Shown: positions 51,870 to 59,104 of the stretch, piece after piece
How positions within the stretch are numbered: position 1 is the stretch's first letter
How the letters are laid out: each line of letters opens with the position of its first letter
Source of the DNA: Magnetococcus sp. PR-3
Lineage (GTDB): Bacteria > Pseudomonadota > Magnetococcia > Magnetococcales > Magnetococcaceae
Direction of reading: 5' to 3'
Assembly: GCF_036689865.1 (NCBI RefSeq)
Contig: NZ_JBAHUQ010000030.1
Coordinates: 1-64,000 of the forward strand
Length of the DNA stretch: 64,000 bases
Program-made: the position numbers and the translations under genes
Notes under the pieces: model-generated
What the model was told of the DNA's origin: nothing
What the model saw: only the letters and a program-made list of their open reading frames with translations
Databases searched by the model: none

Positions 51870-53946
51870 CCTTACGCAAGCTCTAGGCGGGGCGTTTGTG
51901 CCGTTACCATCGATAGCACCGAAAATATCACAAATACCAGAGCACCAGCTTCATCAAGAACTCGAAGCTTTTGGGCTGATCAATCCAGACATCATCCCCG
52001 ATGGTGCTTTACGCCGTTATGGCATTCATGGCGATAAGCCTGGAGAGAAAAATGGCTGGCTAGTGGTTTTTGCGGATCTGGATCTGTGGGCGGCAGCTTG
52101 GGGTAGCTGGCGCTATGGGGATAAACACACATGGTCATCGATTGATGAAAGCCGGATGACCATGGATCAGGCTGCAACCTTCAAGGCCCGAATCGAGGAG
52201 GCCCGCCGCCGACGCCATGAAGAGCAGTTACGGATCTGGGAAGAGAAAGCTGTTGAGGCACAAAACACGGTGGCCTATCTCTCCCCAGCGCATAGTCACC
52301 CCTACCTGGAGCGGAAGCAGGTTTTAGCCATGGGGCAGTTGTTGTCGCGTGGTGATGATTTGCTGCTTCCCATGCGCAATGCTCAGGGAGAGATTCGTTC
52401 CTATCAGACCATCCCGGCTGACTCTGAAAAGAAGAAGCTATTTATGCCTGGTGGTGAGGTGTCCGGCTGTTGGTTTCAGATCGGTGATGCCGGACAGACC
52501 ATGGTGGTGTGTGAGGGCTATGCCACCGGTAGCAGTATCGCCGCTACAACGGGTCTTCCTGTGGCGGTGGCGTTCAATGCAGGCAACCTGAAGCCTGTTG
52601 CTGAGGCCCTTCGAGGGAATCACCCGGAATCCCGAATTATCATTGCTGGTGATGAAGATCTCTGGACAGTCGGTATGGATGGCAAGCCCATCAACCCCGG
52701 CAGGGAGAAAGCAGAAGCAGCGGCCAAGGCTGTGGGTGGGGAAACGCTATTCCCACCCTTTCGGGATCTCTCAGCCCGCCCAACGGATTTTAATGATCTG
52801 GCTGTTTCTGAAGGGTGGGAGAGAGTCAAGACGCTATTTGATCAAGCCTTAACGGCCCCAGTGGCTTTTGATGCCTTTGATGTGGCCACCCTCACAGATG
52901 ACCGTCCACCACCCCGTCAATGGATCGTGGACCAGTGGATTCCCCACCGTGAAACCACGCTGCTCTATGGCAGTGGTGGAGCCGGGAAAAGCCTTCTGGC
53001 GATGCAGATAGCCACCTGCATTAACCTTGGCGAGCCCGTCTTTGGGCTAAAGGCAAAACGCGGTGGAACCCTGCTGTATATGTGTGAGGACGACCATGAA
53101 GAACTGCATCGACGCCAGTACGGCATCAACAACCGGTATGGAATCAAAAACGAGAAGCTGACCAATCATCGATGGGTTTCCCGTGTTGGCGAGAGCAATA
53201 TCTTCATGACCTATAACAGGGATGGGGTTGGGGTACCCACTGAAGTCTATCGGCAGTTTCGTGCTGCTGTGGCCAAGTATCGGCCCTTGCTCGTGATTGT
53301 GGATACCGCTGCTGACACCTTTGGTGGAAATGAGAATAACCGCTCCCAGGTGAATGAGTTTATCAAGCGCCTGTTTACCAGCATTGCCAAAGAGTTTGAT
53401 TGTGCTGTGGTGATCCTGGCGCACCCGTCCAAGTCTGGCGAGGCCAGCGGGGATGGCGGGTCCACGGCCTGGAATGCGGCGGTTCGCTCACGTCTGTTCT
53501 TCAAGAAGATCAAGGGTGATAAGGCCCGGTTGATGAAGATGAAGGCCAACGGGGCCAAGGCGGCGGCATCAGCCCAGGAAGTGGCTGATGATGAGAAAAT
53601 TGACCTGATTTGGAAGGATTGGTCTTACATCCTGGAGGATGCCACACAAGCCCAGGCTGACCCCGAACACGAAGCGTGTAAGCAGGACTTTTTAAGGCTG
53701 CTGCAGGATGCCATTGATGATGGTGTCAACATGTCGAACAGCCCTCAATCTCGCACTCAATACGCTCCCGCATTGATGCCCAATATGCGCGGTGCCGAAG
53801 GTCTGAAATGGACCAAGTCTGACTATGAAGAAGCGATGATGGACCTCTACTCAAATGGTGTGATTGGCATGGTGGAATATCGTGAAGGAAGTAGTAAATC
53901 ACGTAAGAAAGGGCTGAGGATTATCGATACATGGGGTGGTGAATAA
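51862..53946 (+). CDS. phage primase-helicase (Toprim + RepA-like AAA)
   Basis: 694 residues. The N-terminal zinc-free primase region IIPDGALRRYGIHGDKPGEKNGWLVV, then a Toprim domain with VVCEGYATGSSIAATTG and IIIAGDEDL, then a RecA-fold hexameric helicase of the RSF1010 RepA type (HRETTLLYGSGGAGKSLLAMQIA; LLVIVDTAAD; AVVILAHPSKSGEASGDGGSTAWNAAVRS). It synthesises primers and unwinds the phage origin. ATG 51862 or GTG 51850; neither has a strong ribosome-binding site. Repeats just downstream (53947-54257) are the likely origin. Confidence 0.9.
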   Translation: MVDLTQALGGAFVPLPSIAPKISQIPEHQLHQELEAFGLINPDIIPDGALRRYGIHGDKPGEKNGWLVVFADLDLWAAAWGSWRYGDKHTWSSIDESRMTMDQAATFKARIEEARRRRHEEQLRIWEEKAVEAQNTVAYLSPAHSHPYLERKQVLAMGQLLSRGDDLLLPMRNAQGEIRSYQTIPADSEKKKLFMPGGEVSGCWFQIGDAGQTMVVCEGYATGSSIAATTGLPVAVAFNAGNLKPVAEALRGNHPESRIIIAGDEDLWTVGMDGKPINPGREKAEAAAKAVGGETLFPPFRDLSARPTDFNDLAVSEGWERVKTLFDQALTAPVAFDAFDVATLTDDRPPPRQWIVDQWIPHRETTLLYGSGGAGKSLLAMQIATCINLGEPVFGLKAKRGGTLLYMCEDDHEELHRRQYGINNRYGIKNEKLTNHRWVSRVGESNIFMTYNRDGVGVPTEVYRQFRAAVAKYRPLLVIVDTAADTFGGNENNRSQVNEFIKRLFTSIAKEFDCAVVILAHPSKSGEASGDGGSTAWNAAVRSRLFFKKIKGDKARLMKMKANGAKAAASAQEVADDEKIDLIWKDWSYILEDATQAQADPEHEACKQDFLRLLQDAIDDGVNMSNSPQSRTQYAPALMPNMRGAEGLKWTKSDYEEAMMDLYSNGVIGMVEYREGSSKSRKKGLRIIDTWGGE

Positions 53947-54257
53947 CAGGGTGGGGTGGCACGCAGAAGGTATTGAAAATAAAGAAAGTGGCACGCAGAA
54001 TTGAGGGTGAATAGCATGATGTAGGTGAAAATGTCCTTACAAAATGCACAGATGGCACGCAGAAGATATTGAAAATAAACAAAGTGGCATGCAGTGGCAC
54101 GCAGAATCAAATCTGCGTGCCACCCCACCCTGAATATTTGCAGAAAGTGGCATGGAAGTGATTGAAAACATTCAGGTGGCATGCAGAATTTTAGGGTGAT
54201 GTGCTTGTTTGGTTTGTAAGTTGTTGAAAATATGGTGTTTATGGGTGGCATGCAAAC
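53947..54257. repeat. iteron-like repeat array, candidate phage replication origin
   Basis: The core GTGGCAYGCAGAA starts at 53956, 53988, 54052, 54084 (short), 54094 and 54176, with diverged copies at 54147 and 54245. Starts 53956, 53988, 54052 and 54084 keep a 32-base step (one unit degenerate at 54020), near three DNA turns. An A+T spacer ATTGAAAATAAA recurs. A 21-base inverted copy (54112-54132) mirrors 53947-53967. The array directly follows the primase-helicase gene. Confidence 0.75.
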
Positions 54258-54269
54258 GCCCCTGGGAGC

Positions 54270-54360
54270 CCCCCCTATAGGGGGATATAAAGACATCCCC
54301 CTATTAGGGGGCGGTTGCTCTCCCTGGGGTCGGGCTGGGGGCCCTCCCCAGGAGAGAACC
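54270..54360. other. mutually exclusive hairpins before the RuvC-like gene
   Basis: Three overlapping stems share arms: CCCCC-TATA-GGGGG (54271-54284), TAGGGGGAT-N8-ATCCCCCTA (54278-54303) and CCCCC-TATTA-GGGGG (54297-54311). Only some can form at once. A larger imperfect hairpin follows (54313-54360, GGTT...AACC arms). The arrangement resembles an RNA switch or a structured origin element, about 65 bases before the RuvC-like ATG. Confidence 0.6.
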
Positions 54361-54426
54361 TAAGCTCCCACCCAGAGGGGTTATCCCCAAACGACGAATG
54401 AGAACAAAAAACGAGGAGCGAAGCAG

Positions 54427-54909
54427 ATGGGAATCTTGGCATTGGATCTGGGAACAAAACTTGGTTGGGCAATTAGTCACAACGGGTCGGTTGGAAATGT
54501 GGATAGCGGATCGGTGGCATTCAAAAAACTGGATCGGTTTGAGGGTGGCGGTATCACCTTCGTGCGGTTTCGCCAGTGGCTGACGGAATTGAAGGATCAA
54601 TACCGGGATCTGGACATGGTGGTGGTGGAGCAGGTTCGAAATCACAAAGGGGTGGATGCTTCCCACAAGTATGGCGGTCTGCTGGCCACTGTCACCGCTT
54701 GGTGTGAACACCATCAAATCCCATACACCAGCGTCGGGGTGGGGCAGATCAAAAAGCACTGGACCGGTAAAGGCAATGCCGGGAAAGAGGAGATGATTGC
54801 TGAAGCGAAGGGTAGGGGCTTCAGCCCTGGCGATGACAACGAGGCGGATGCACTGGCGTTGCTGGATTATGTCACCAATGGGCCTGGGATCAATCTGGAA
54901 GCAATTTGA
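54427..54909 (+). CDS. RuvC-like Holliday-junction resolvase
   Basis: 160 residues of the RNase H/RuvC fold. ILALDLGTKLGWAI gives the first catalytic Asp, DMVVVEQV the Glu, and GDDNEADALALLDYV the final Asp pair. Phage RuvC-like enzymes resolve branched DNA before packaging. The ATG is preceded by GAGGAGCGAAGCAG. It is in the replication arm after the repeat array. Confidence 0.85.
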   Translation: MGILALDLGTKLGWAISHNGSVGNVDSGSVAFKKLDRFEGGGITFVRFRQWLTELKDQYRDLDMVVVEQVRNHKGVDASHKYGGLLATVTAWCEHHQIPYTSVGVGQIKKHWTGKGNAGKEEMIAEAKGRGFSPGDDNEADALALLDYVTNGPGINLEAI

Positions 54910-54950
54910 GTGGAGAGCTCAAATGTTCGGAGTTATCGGGAGCGTAGAGC

Positions 54951-55403
54951 ATGGATGAAGAGATGGAGGATCTGAAGGCCCAGGCCATGGAAGCTTTGGA
55001 TCATTGGGGGCATTGGTCAAGAGGCAAGACAGGACCACATGGGCATAGCCGCTCCATGACTGGGATCATCGAGGATAGCTGTCGTGTGGGGGTGGACCTG
55101 CGCAGTGGGATCAAGGGGGATGTGGTGCCGCCAGATTCTGTGGCTGAGGCTGTAGAAACAATTCTGACGGTTATGGGTAAGGCTTATCCATTGGAGACAG
55201 AAATCATCAAGCTAAGGAAGTCAGAAAGATTGCCTCATGCCTTGGTTGCTAAGCGTCTCATCAAAGCCAAATTGACTAAACGATGGTCTTTATCAAGAGG
55301 TACTGTGCAGAAATGGGAGTCTCGGGCAGAAGCTTTGTTTGAGGCTCTATGGCTTAATAAGCAAGGAAGATTGAATGAGTTAGGGGGTTTAAGTGTCAGT
55401 TGA
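54951..55403 (+). CDS. candidate late-gene regulator, antitermination-like
   Basis: 150 residues. The C-terminal half EIIKLRKSERLPHALVAKRLIKAKLTKRWSLSRGTVQKWESRAEALFEALW resembles a sigma/HTH fold (helix, turn, then SRGTVQKW recognition helix), as in phage antitermination Q-type or ArpU/RinA-like late regulators. The N-terminus includes a His/Gly-rich loop (HWSRGKTGPHGHSRS). It is the last gene of the replication arm, where Q genes usually sit. Assignment is by position and fold pattern only. Confidence 0.5.
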   Translation: MDEEMEDLKAQAMEALDHWGHWSRGKTGPHGHSRSMTGIIEDSCRVGVDLRSGIKGDVVPPDSVAEAVETILTVMGKAYPLETEIIKLRKSERLPHALVAKRLIKAKLTKRWSLSRGTVQKWESRAEALFEALWLNKQGRLNELGGLSVS

Positions 55404-55544
55404 CAATAAGATCCCTTGGCTAAAGGTTGTTTGTATGGAAATATGGTTTTATCTTCTGCTTGGGTTCCTGTCGGAATGACATGAAAACAATGACTTGAGC
55501 GATAATCAATTCAGTTTGGGTACCATGCTTACATGGGGGTTCTG

Positions 55545-56444
55545 ATGTCAACAGATGTTTCAACAGAAACTCAACTCACCTTAGATTTGAAAGTAGAAAA
55601 GGAAGCTCATTTTGATGATGTAACAATGGGAGTGCTGAAGGATGGCACTGCCTATATGAATCAAAATGGCTTGGCTAAACTATGCGGTGTCAGCAAGACA
55701 TCTATAATCAAAATGGCAGATAGCTGGGAAACAGCTTCAGATAATACAATTGCCTGGAAGGTCAAGCAGAGCTTGAAGGCTCAGGGGGTTGTGCTAAGCA
55801 AGCCATTTTTAGTTATTGAAGTAGACAATAGAAAGCATAACGCCTATCCAGATTCTGTGTGTATGGCTGTATTGGAGCATTATGCTTTTGAAGCAAGAAC
55901 ACCCAATGAAACTGCTTTGGGTAATTACCGTCTCATGGCTCGCCAGAGTTTGAGACAATTTGTTTATACTCAGGTGGGTTATGATCCCAATAAAATTGTT
56001 CCCGATGCATGGCAGCAATTTCACGATAGGGTAACATCTGGTTATCAAAACATCCCTGCTGGTTATTTTAGTGTTTTCAAGGAAATTTCGGATGTAGTGG
56101 TTGATCTGATTCGTAATGGGGCAAATTTTGGCCCTGAGTTTGTCCCCGATATTAGTGTAGGCATTGCGTGGGGTAAATATTGGAAAAATGAGAATCTTTC
56201 AGCGCAATTTGGAGAAAGAAAAAAATACGATCACAGCTATCCTGACTACTTTGCTCAAGCCTTATCAAACCCTCAAGAAGCCAATTGTTACCCTGAGTCT
56301 GCTTTGCCTGAATATCGTCGCTGGATGAGGGAGGTTTATTTGCCAGAGAAACTTCCTCGATACCTTTCCAACCAAGTGAAACGTGGTACTGTGCCAGCCT
56401 CTCTCGTTGAGGTGGCAAAACTAACTTATCAAAGTGAAGACTAA
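55545..56444 (+). CDS. KilA-N/BstA-like accessory protein
   Basis: 299 residues. N-terminal half (VTMGVLKDGTAYMNQNGLAKLCGVSKTSIIKM, then SVCMAVLEHYAFEAR, LMARQSLRQFVYTQVGYDP) resembles a KilA-N/antirepressor DNA-binding region. The C-terminal part (GYFSVFKEISDVVVDLIRNGANFGPEFVPDISVGIAWGKYW) matches my recollection of the BstA group, prophage abortive-infection proteins whose locus carries a self-immunity site. Base composition is visibly more AT-rich than the flanks. It sits alone between early and late regions, a typical accessory position. ATG 55545 follows GGGGG. Confidence 0.6.
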   Translation: MSTDVSTETQLTLDLKVEKEAHFDDVTMGVLKDGTAYMNQNGLAKLCGVSKTSIIKMADSWETASDNTIAWKVKQSLKAQGVVLSKPFLVIEVDNRKHNAYPDSVCMAVLEHYAFEARTPNETALGNYRLMARQSLRQFVYTQVGYDPNKIVPDAWQQFHDRVTSGYQNIPAGYFSVFKEISDVVVDLIRNGANFGPEFVPDISVGIAWGKYWKNENLSAQFGERKKYDHSYPDYFAQALSNPQEANCYPESALPEYRRWMREVYLPEKLPRYLSNQVKRGTVPASLVEVAKLTYQSED

Positions 56445-56507
56445 AAAAGCGGTTGCTGCTAGCAGAAAACCATGAGAACCTGCCCATGATCAACCGATCA
56501 CGCGAAG

Positions 56508-56537
56508 GCCCCGCCTCCCTCTGGAGTGCGGGGCTTT
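56508..56537. terminator. G+C-rich hairpin, first of two before the lysis genes
   Basis: GCCCCGC (56508-56514) and GCGGGGC (56528-56534), inner CTCC/GGAG pairing, followed by TTT. It can terminate the accessory gene upstream. Confidence 0.75.
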
Positions 56538-56600
56538 GTCGTTCTGGGGTGATCTACCTGTCTGCTTGCATGTTCCTTTCTTTCGTTGGGTTTGGCTGAT

Positions 56601-56632
56601 GGCCCCGTCTTTATGGCGGGGCCTTTCTTTTT
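56601..56632 (+). terminator. strong rightward terminator before the endolysin gene
   Basis: GGCCCCGTC / GGCGGGGCC with loop TTTAT (one T-G wobble), followed by TTTCTTTTT. It lies 12 bases before the endolysin ATG, so late transcription must read through it. Confidence 0.85.
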
Positions 56633-56644
56633 GGGGGTATAGCC

Positions 56645-57010
56645 ATGGATTTCGAATTGAATCATTTCGAACCGCATGAGTTTGCCTGTGCTTGCTGTGG
56701 TCAACACCCCATGGATTTCGATTTTGCCATGAAGTTGGACCATGCACGGCATTTGGCGGGCGTCCCCTTCAAAATCACATCGGGCTACCGCTGTGAGAAG
56801 CACAACGCCTTTGTAGGCGGAAAGCCGGGAAGCAGCCACACCAAAGGCTGTGCTGTGGATATCGAAGCTGCTGATAGCCACACCCGTTTCCGGGTCATGC
56901 TGGGCTTGATTCAGGCTGGCTTCAATCGGATGGGCATTGATTCAGATCGTGGATTCATTCATGTGGATTCTGACCCTGATAAGCCCAAAAACGTTACGTG
57001 GGGGTATTGA
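56645..57010 (+). CDS. M15-family peptidase, phage endolysin
   Basis: 121 residues. VPFKITSGYRCEKHNAFVGGKPGSSHTKGCAVDIEAADS carries His and Asp zinc ligands, and GFIHVDSDP the final His. This is the D-Ala-D-Ala carboxypeptidase/endopeptidase fold (M15_3) used by phages to cut peptidoglycan peptides. No signal peptide, so release would need a holin; small membrane genes follow. First gene of the lysis cassette. ATG 56645. Confidence 0.88.
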   Translation: MDFELNHFEPHEFACACCGQHPMDFDFAMKLDHARHLAGVPFKITSGYRCEKHNAFVGGKPGSSHTKGCAVDIEAADSHTRFRVMLGLIQAGFNRMGIDSDRGFIHVDSDPDKPKNVTWGY

Positions 57011-57011
57011 G

Positions 57012-57158
57012 ATGTCCGGATCGTTTGGTTTCGCTGCCGTTCTGTTCTACCCCGTGATGTGGATTGCTATGCCAATCTGGCGTGTCATGTCCCATTGGTC
57101 CGTGGTGTTGGGGCTCTATGCCCTGACCGGCTACATGGCTTTCACAATCTGGGGGTGA
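57012..57158 (+). CDS. 48-residue membrane protein of the lysis cassette
   Basis: ATG 57012, immediately after the endolysin stop. Two hydrophobic stretches (FGFAAVLFYPVMWIAMPIW and SVVLGLYALTGYMAFTIW) would form two membrane helices with a short basic turn. Small holin-like candidate, unassigned to family. Confidence 0.55.
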   Translation: MSGSFGFAAVLFYPVMWIAMPIWRVMSHWSVVLGLYALTGYMAFTIWG

Positions 57159-57161
57159 GGA

Positions 57162-57401
57162 ATGACCGCTGAACAGTTGATGGCTGAAGTACGTCAGGGG
57201 CTTGCTGGATCTGCAGGGCCTGAATTGACCCAGTTGATTCCTACTTTGCCTACAGTGTTGAGCACCGCGTTGGAAATGTTGATGGGTGATTTTGATTATC
57301 AACACTCCGATTCGACGGGAAAGGCACAAGCAGCGTGTACCCTGGCATCAACCATCGTGCGTCTGGAACAGGCGTTTGATACCTACATTGAGGAACAGTA
57401 A
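57162..57401 (+). CDS. small helical phage protein, 79 residues
   Basis: No recognised domain. It has no membrane segment. ATG 57162 is 3 bases after the previous stop and is preceded by GGGGTGAGGA; the stop overlaps the next start by one base. It is part of the tight lysis/packaging run. Confidence 0.6.
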   Translation: MTAEQLMAEVRQGLAGSAGPELTQLIPTLPTVLSTALEMLMGDFDYQHSDSTGKAQAACTLASTIVRLEQAFDTYIEEQ

Positions 57402-57490
57402 TGCGATGGCCACAGGACCTGTACGTCATCCTGACCACCATGGCGGCAATAGGCGCACTGGGCTGGATGCTGCTGATGACGTCGCTGTAG
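57401..57490 (+). CDS. 29-residue membrane peptide
   Basis: ATG 57401 overlaps the stop of the gene before it. It is almost entirely one hydrophobic helix (LYVILTTMAAIGALGWMLLM). It competes with the overlapping frame starting at 57406; position in the lysis region would suit a small holin-type peptide. Confidence 0.4.
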   Translation: MRWPQDLYVILTTMAAIGALGWMLLMTSL

Positions 57491-57627
57491 GCCGGGAGCG
57501 TGTAGGTGTCGATTGTGGCCGCCCTGGCTGCGTAATGATTACATCCTGCCGGGATATCTATTCCGAGGATCATCTTAACCATGACGGGTCATGCCCGTAC
57601 TATAAACTTGGAGATCATCAATCATGA
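57406..57627 (+). CDS. small Cys-rich phage protein
   Basis: 73 residues from ATG 57406. The C-terminal 40 residues carry four Cys (VDCGRPGCVMITSC, GSCPYYKLGD) that could bind zinc. The stop overlaps the next ATG as ATGA, which supports the reading frame. The true start may be further in. N-terminal half resembles chance coding. Confidence 0.45.
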   Translation: MATGPVRHPDHHGGNRRTGLDAADDVAVGRERVGVDCGRPGCVMITSCRDIYSEDHLNHDGSCPYYKLGDHQS

Positions 57628-57797
57628 AAATCATGATCCTGAATCGTATGCGGGAACCATCTACTTGGCGCGGTGCCTCTTTGTTCCTAGCAGCTATTGG
57701 TATGCCCATCGCTCCTGAAATGTGGGAATACATTGTTGGTATCGGAATGGGGTTATCTGGACTGGTTGGTCTGATTACTCCTGATAGCCAGGGTTAA
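57624..57797 (+). CDS. holin-like membrane protein, 57 residues
   Basis: Begins MKIMILNRMREPSTWRG, then two hydrophobic spans (ASLFLAAIGMPIAPEMW, YIVGIGMGLSGLVGLITPD). The REPSTWRGxSLFLAAIG pattern is frequent in small phage holin-type proteins. ATG overlaps the preceding stop and follows GGAG. It is the best holin candidate for releasing the M15 endolysin. Confidence 0.7.
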   Translation: MKIMILNRMREPSTWRGASLFLAAIGMPIAPEMWEYIVGIGMGLSGLVGLITPDSQG

Positions 57798-57800
57798 GAA

Positions 57801-58097
57801 ATGGAAGTGTCCTTTGATATTGTGGGAGCCGCGCTTAGTGGTGCTGCTTTTGTTTGGCTTTTGATGAACATGACGTTCATGCGGCGGACAGAGATTAATA
57901 CAAAGCTGTCAGACCTCGAAGCTAAACTAAACAAAGGCGCTGTTATCCACGCAGAAATCAAGAAGGACATCGAGCACCTTGATAAGACGGTTGGGGAGCT
58001 GCGAAGTGCCATTGATGAGTCAATACCAGCTCTCACCGAGGTGTTGAGAGAGATTGTTCCCCACCTCTCTCGTCGTCGGCAGCATGGTGATGGATAA
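57801..58097 (+). CDS. membrane-anchored coiled-coil phage protein
   Basis: 98 residues with an N-terminal membrane helix (IVGAALSGAAFVWLLMNMTF) and a charged coiled coil (TEINTKLSDLEAKLNKGAVIHAEIKKDIEHLDKTVGELRSA). Layout resembles spanin-like or Mu-type accessory lysis proteins, but I cannot assign it. The stop overlaps the HNH start by TAATG. Confidence 0.6.
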   Translation: MEVSFDIVGAALSGAAFVWLLMNMTFMRRTEINTKLSDLEAKLNKGAVIHAEIKKDIEHLDKTVGELRSAIDESIPALTEVLREIVPHLSRRRQHGDG

Positions 58098-58492
58098 TGC
58101 CCCAACGTCCCCCCAAGGTCTGTGCCCATCCGGGCTGTGGCAAGGCTACCCATAATCGTCATTGTGTTGTACATGCCAAGGTTGCCCAATCAAGTGGGAA
58201 CAGGAATGCCAAGCAACGCCAGCAACGTCGAGCCATGGCAACCAACAGCACACAGTGGCGACGGTTAAGAATGTTCCATCTGAGTCGGGAGCCGTTATGC
58301 CGGATCTGTAAACGCAAAGGCAAGACAGAGCGAGCAACCGTAGTAGATCACATGGATGGTGATGCGACCAACAACGATAGCGGCAACCTGCAAAGCTTAT
58401 GCGCATCATGCCATAGCCGGAAGACGGCAAAGCAGGATGGTGGATTCGGGAACTCGGTTATGGGGAGGGGGGTGAAAATCCCTACTACCTGA
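58097..58492 (+). CDS. HNH endonuclease next to terminase
   Basis: 131 residues. PLCRICKRKGKTERATVVDHMDGDATNNDSGNLQSLCASCHSRKTAKQ carries the HNH beta-beta-alpha metal motif with two CxxC pairs. An N-terminal zinc-like CAHPGCGKATHNRHC module precedes. In HK97-type phages an HNH protein encoded before the terminase genes works with TerL/TerS in cos cleavage and packaging. Position immediately before TerS supports that role. Confidence 0.9.
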   Translation: MPQRPPKVCAHPGCGKATHNRHCVVHAKVAQSSGNRNAKQRQQRRAMATNSTQWRRLRMFHLSREPLCRICKRKGKTERATVVDHMDGDATNNDSGNLQSLCASCHSRKTAKQDGGFGNSVMGRGVKIPTT

Positions 58493-58506
58493 TGCACCCG
58501 ATACGG

Positions 58507-58648
58507 GCGCTTAATGATTTTTTTATCGCCGCAGGTTGAAAAAGGAAAAAAGTGTCATGTCAGGGCCTGCCAAACAAGCGCTTAATGATTTTTTTATCGC
58601 CGCAGGTTGAAAAAGGAAAAAAGTGTCATGTCAGGGCCTGCCAAACAA
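58507..58648. repeat. perfect 71-bp tandem duplication
   Basis: The unit starting GCGCTTAATGATTTTTTTA occurs at 58507-58577 and again at 58578-58648 with no mismatch. Each unit contains a ribosome-binding site, an ATG and the first codons of TerS. The first copy therefore encodes a 17-residue dead-end peptide (MSGPAKQALNDFFIAAG), while the second leads into TerS. The unit is not a multiple of three. It lies where cos is usually found. Confidence 0.95.
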
Positions 58649-59104
58649 TCGCTTAAGTTAGAGATTGTAAAAGGAAATCCGGGAAAACGAGGTTTGCTGA
58701 ACCAAGCCAAAAAGGCCAAAAAAGGGGGTACGCCTATAGAAGGGGCTCCCAAATGGCTGGATTCCAAAGCGCGTCGTACCTATGCCGATCTGGTTAAGGC
58801 TCTCCAGGGAGGCAGTATACTGGACAAGATTGACCGCACTGCGTTGGTACTGCTGTGTGATGCCTTGTCGGAATACCGTGATGCCCGTGAATTCGTCCGG
58901 GAAAATGGAACAAGCTACGAAACGGAAACCAAAGATGGTGCCATTATGCACCGCATATATCCCCAGGTGGGACAGGCGGCAGACGCATGGCGGCGGGTTA
59001 AATCAATGTTGACGGAGTTCGGGTTAACACCGGTAAGTCGGACACGGCTGCTTGGAGTGATTGGCGACGATACAGGAGATGAAAACCCTTTCGACCGATT
59101 CTGA
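58628..59104 (+). CDS. terminase small subunit, P27 family
   Basis: 158 residues from ATG 58628. P27-family motif: LEIVKGNPGKRGLLNQ near the start, then EGAPKWLDSKARRTYADLVKALQGGSILDKIDRTALVLLCDALSEYRDAREFVRENG and the C-terminal VKSMLTEFGLTPVSRTRL. It recognises phage DNA at the cos/pac region and stimulates TerL. The open frame continues seven codons upstream, but the ATG follows GGAAAAAAGTGTC. Its start lies inside the duplicated unit. Confidence 0.9.
   Translation: MSGPAKQSLKLEIVKGNPGKRGLLNQAKKAKKGGTPIEGAPKWLDSKARRTYADLVKALQGGSILDKIDRTALVLLCDALSEYRDAREFVRENGTSYETETKDGAIMHRIYPQVGQAADAWRRVKSMLTEFGLTPVSRTRLLGVIGDDTGDENPFDRF

Noticed and set aside
53947-54257. CRISPR array
   Set aside because: The 32-base repeat units follow directly with conserved AT spacers and drift in sequence. 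There are no unique spacers of constant length and no cas genes.
53847-54296. 149-codon leftward frame across the iteron array
   Set aside because: Its apparent protein repeats (CHFLYFQYLLRA-like) are just the DNA iterons read in reverse; it also overlaps the primase end.
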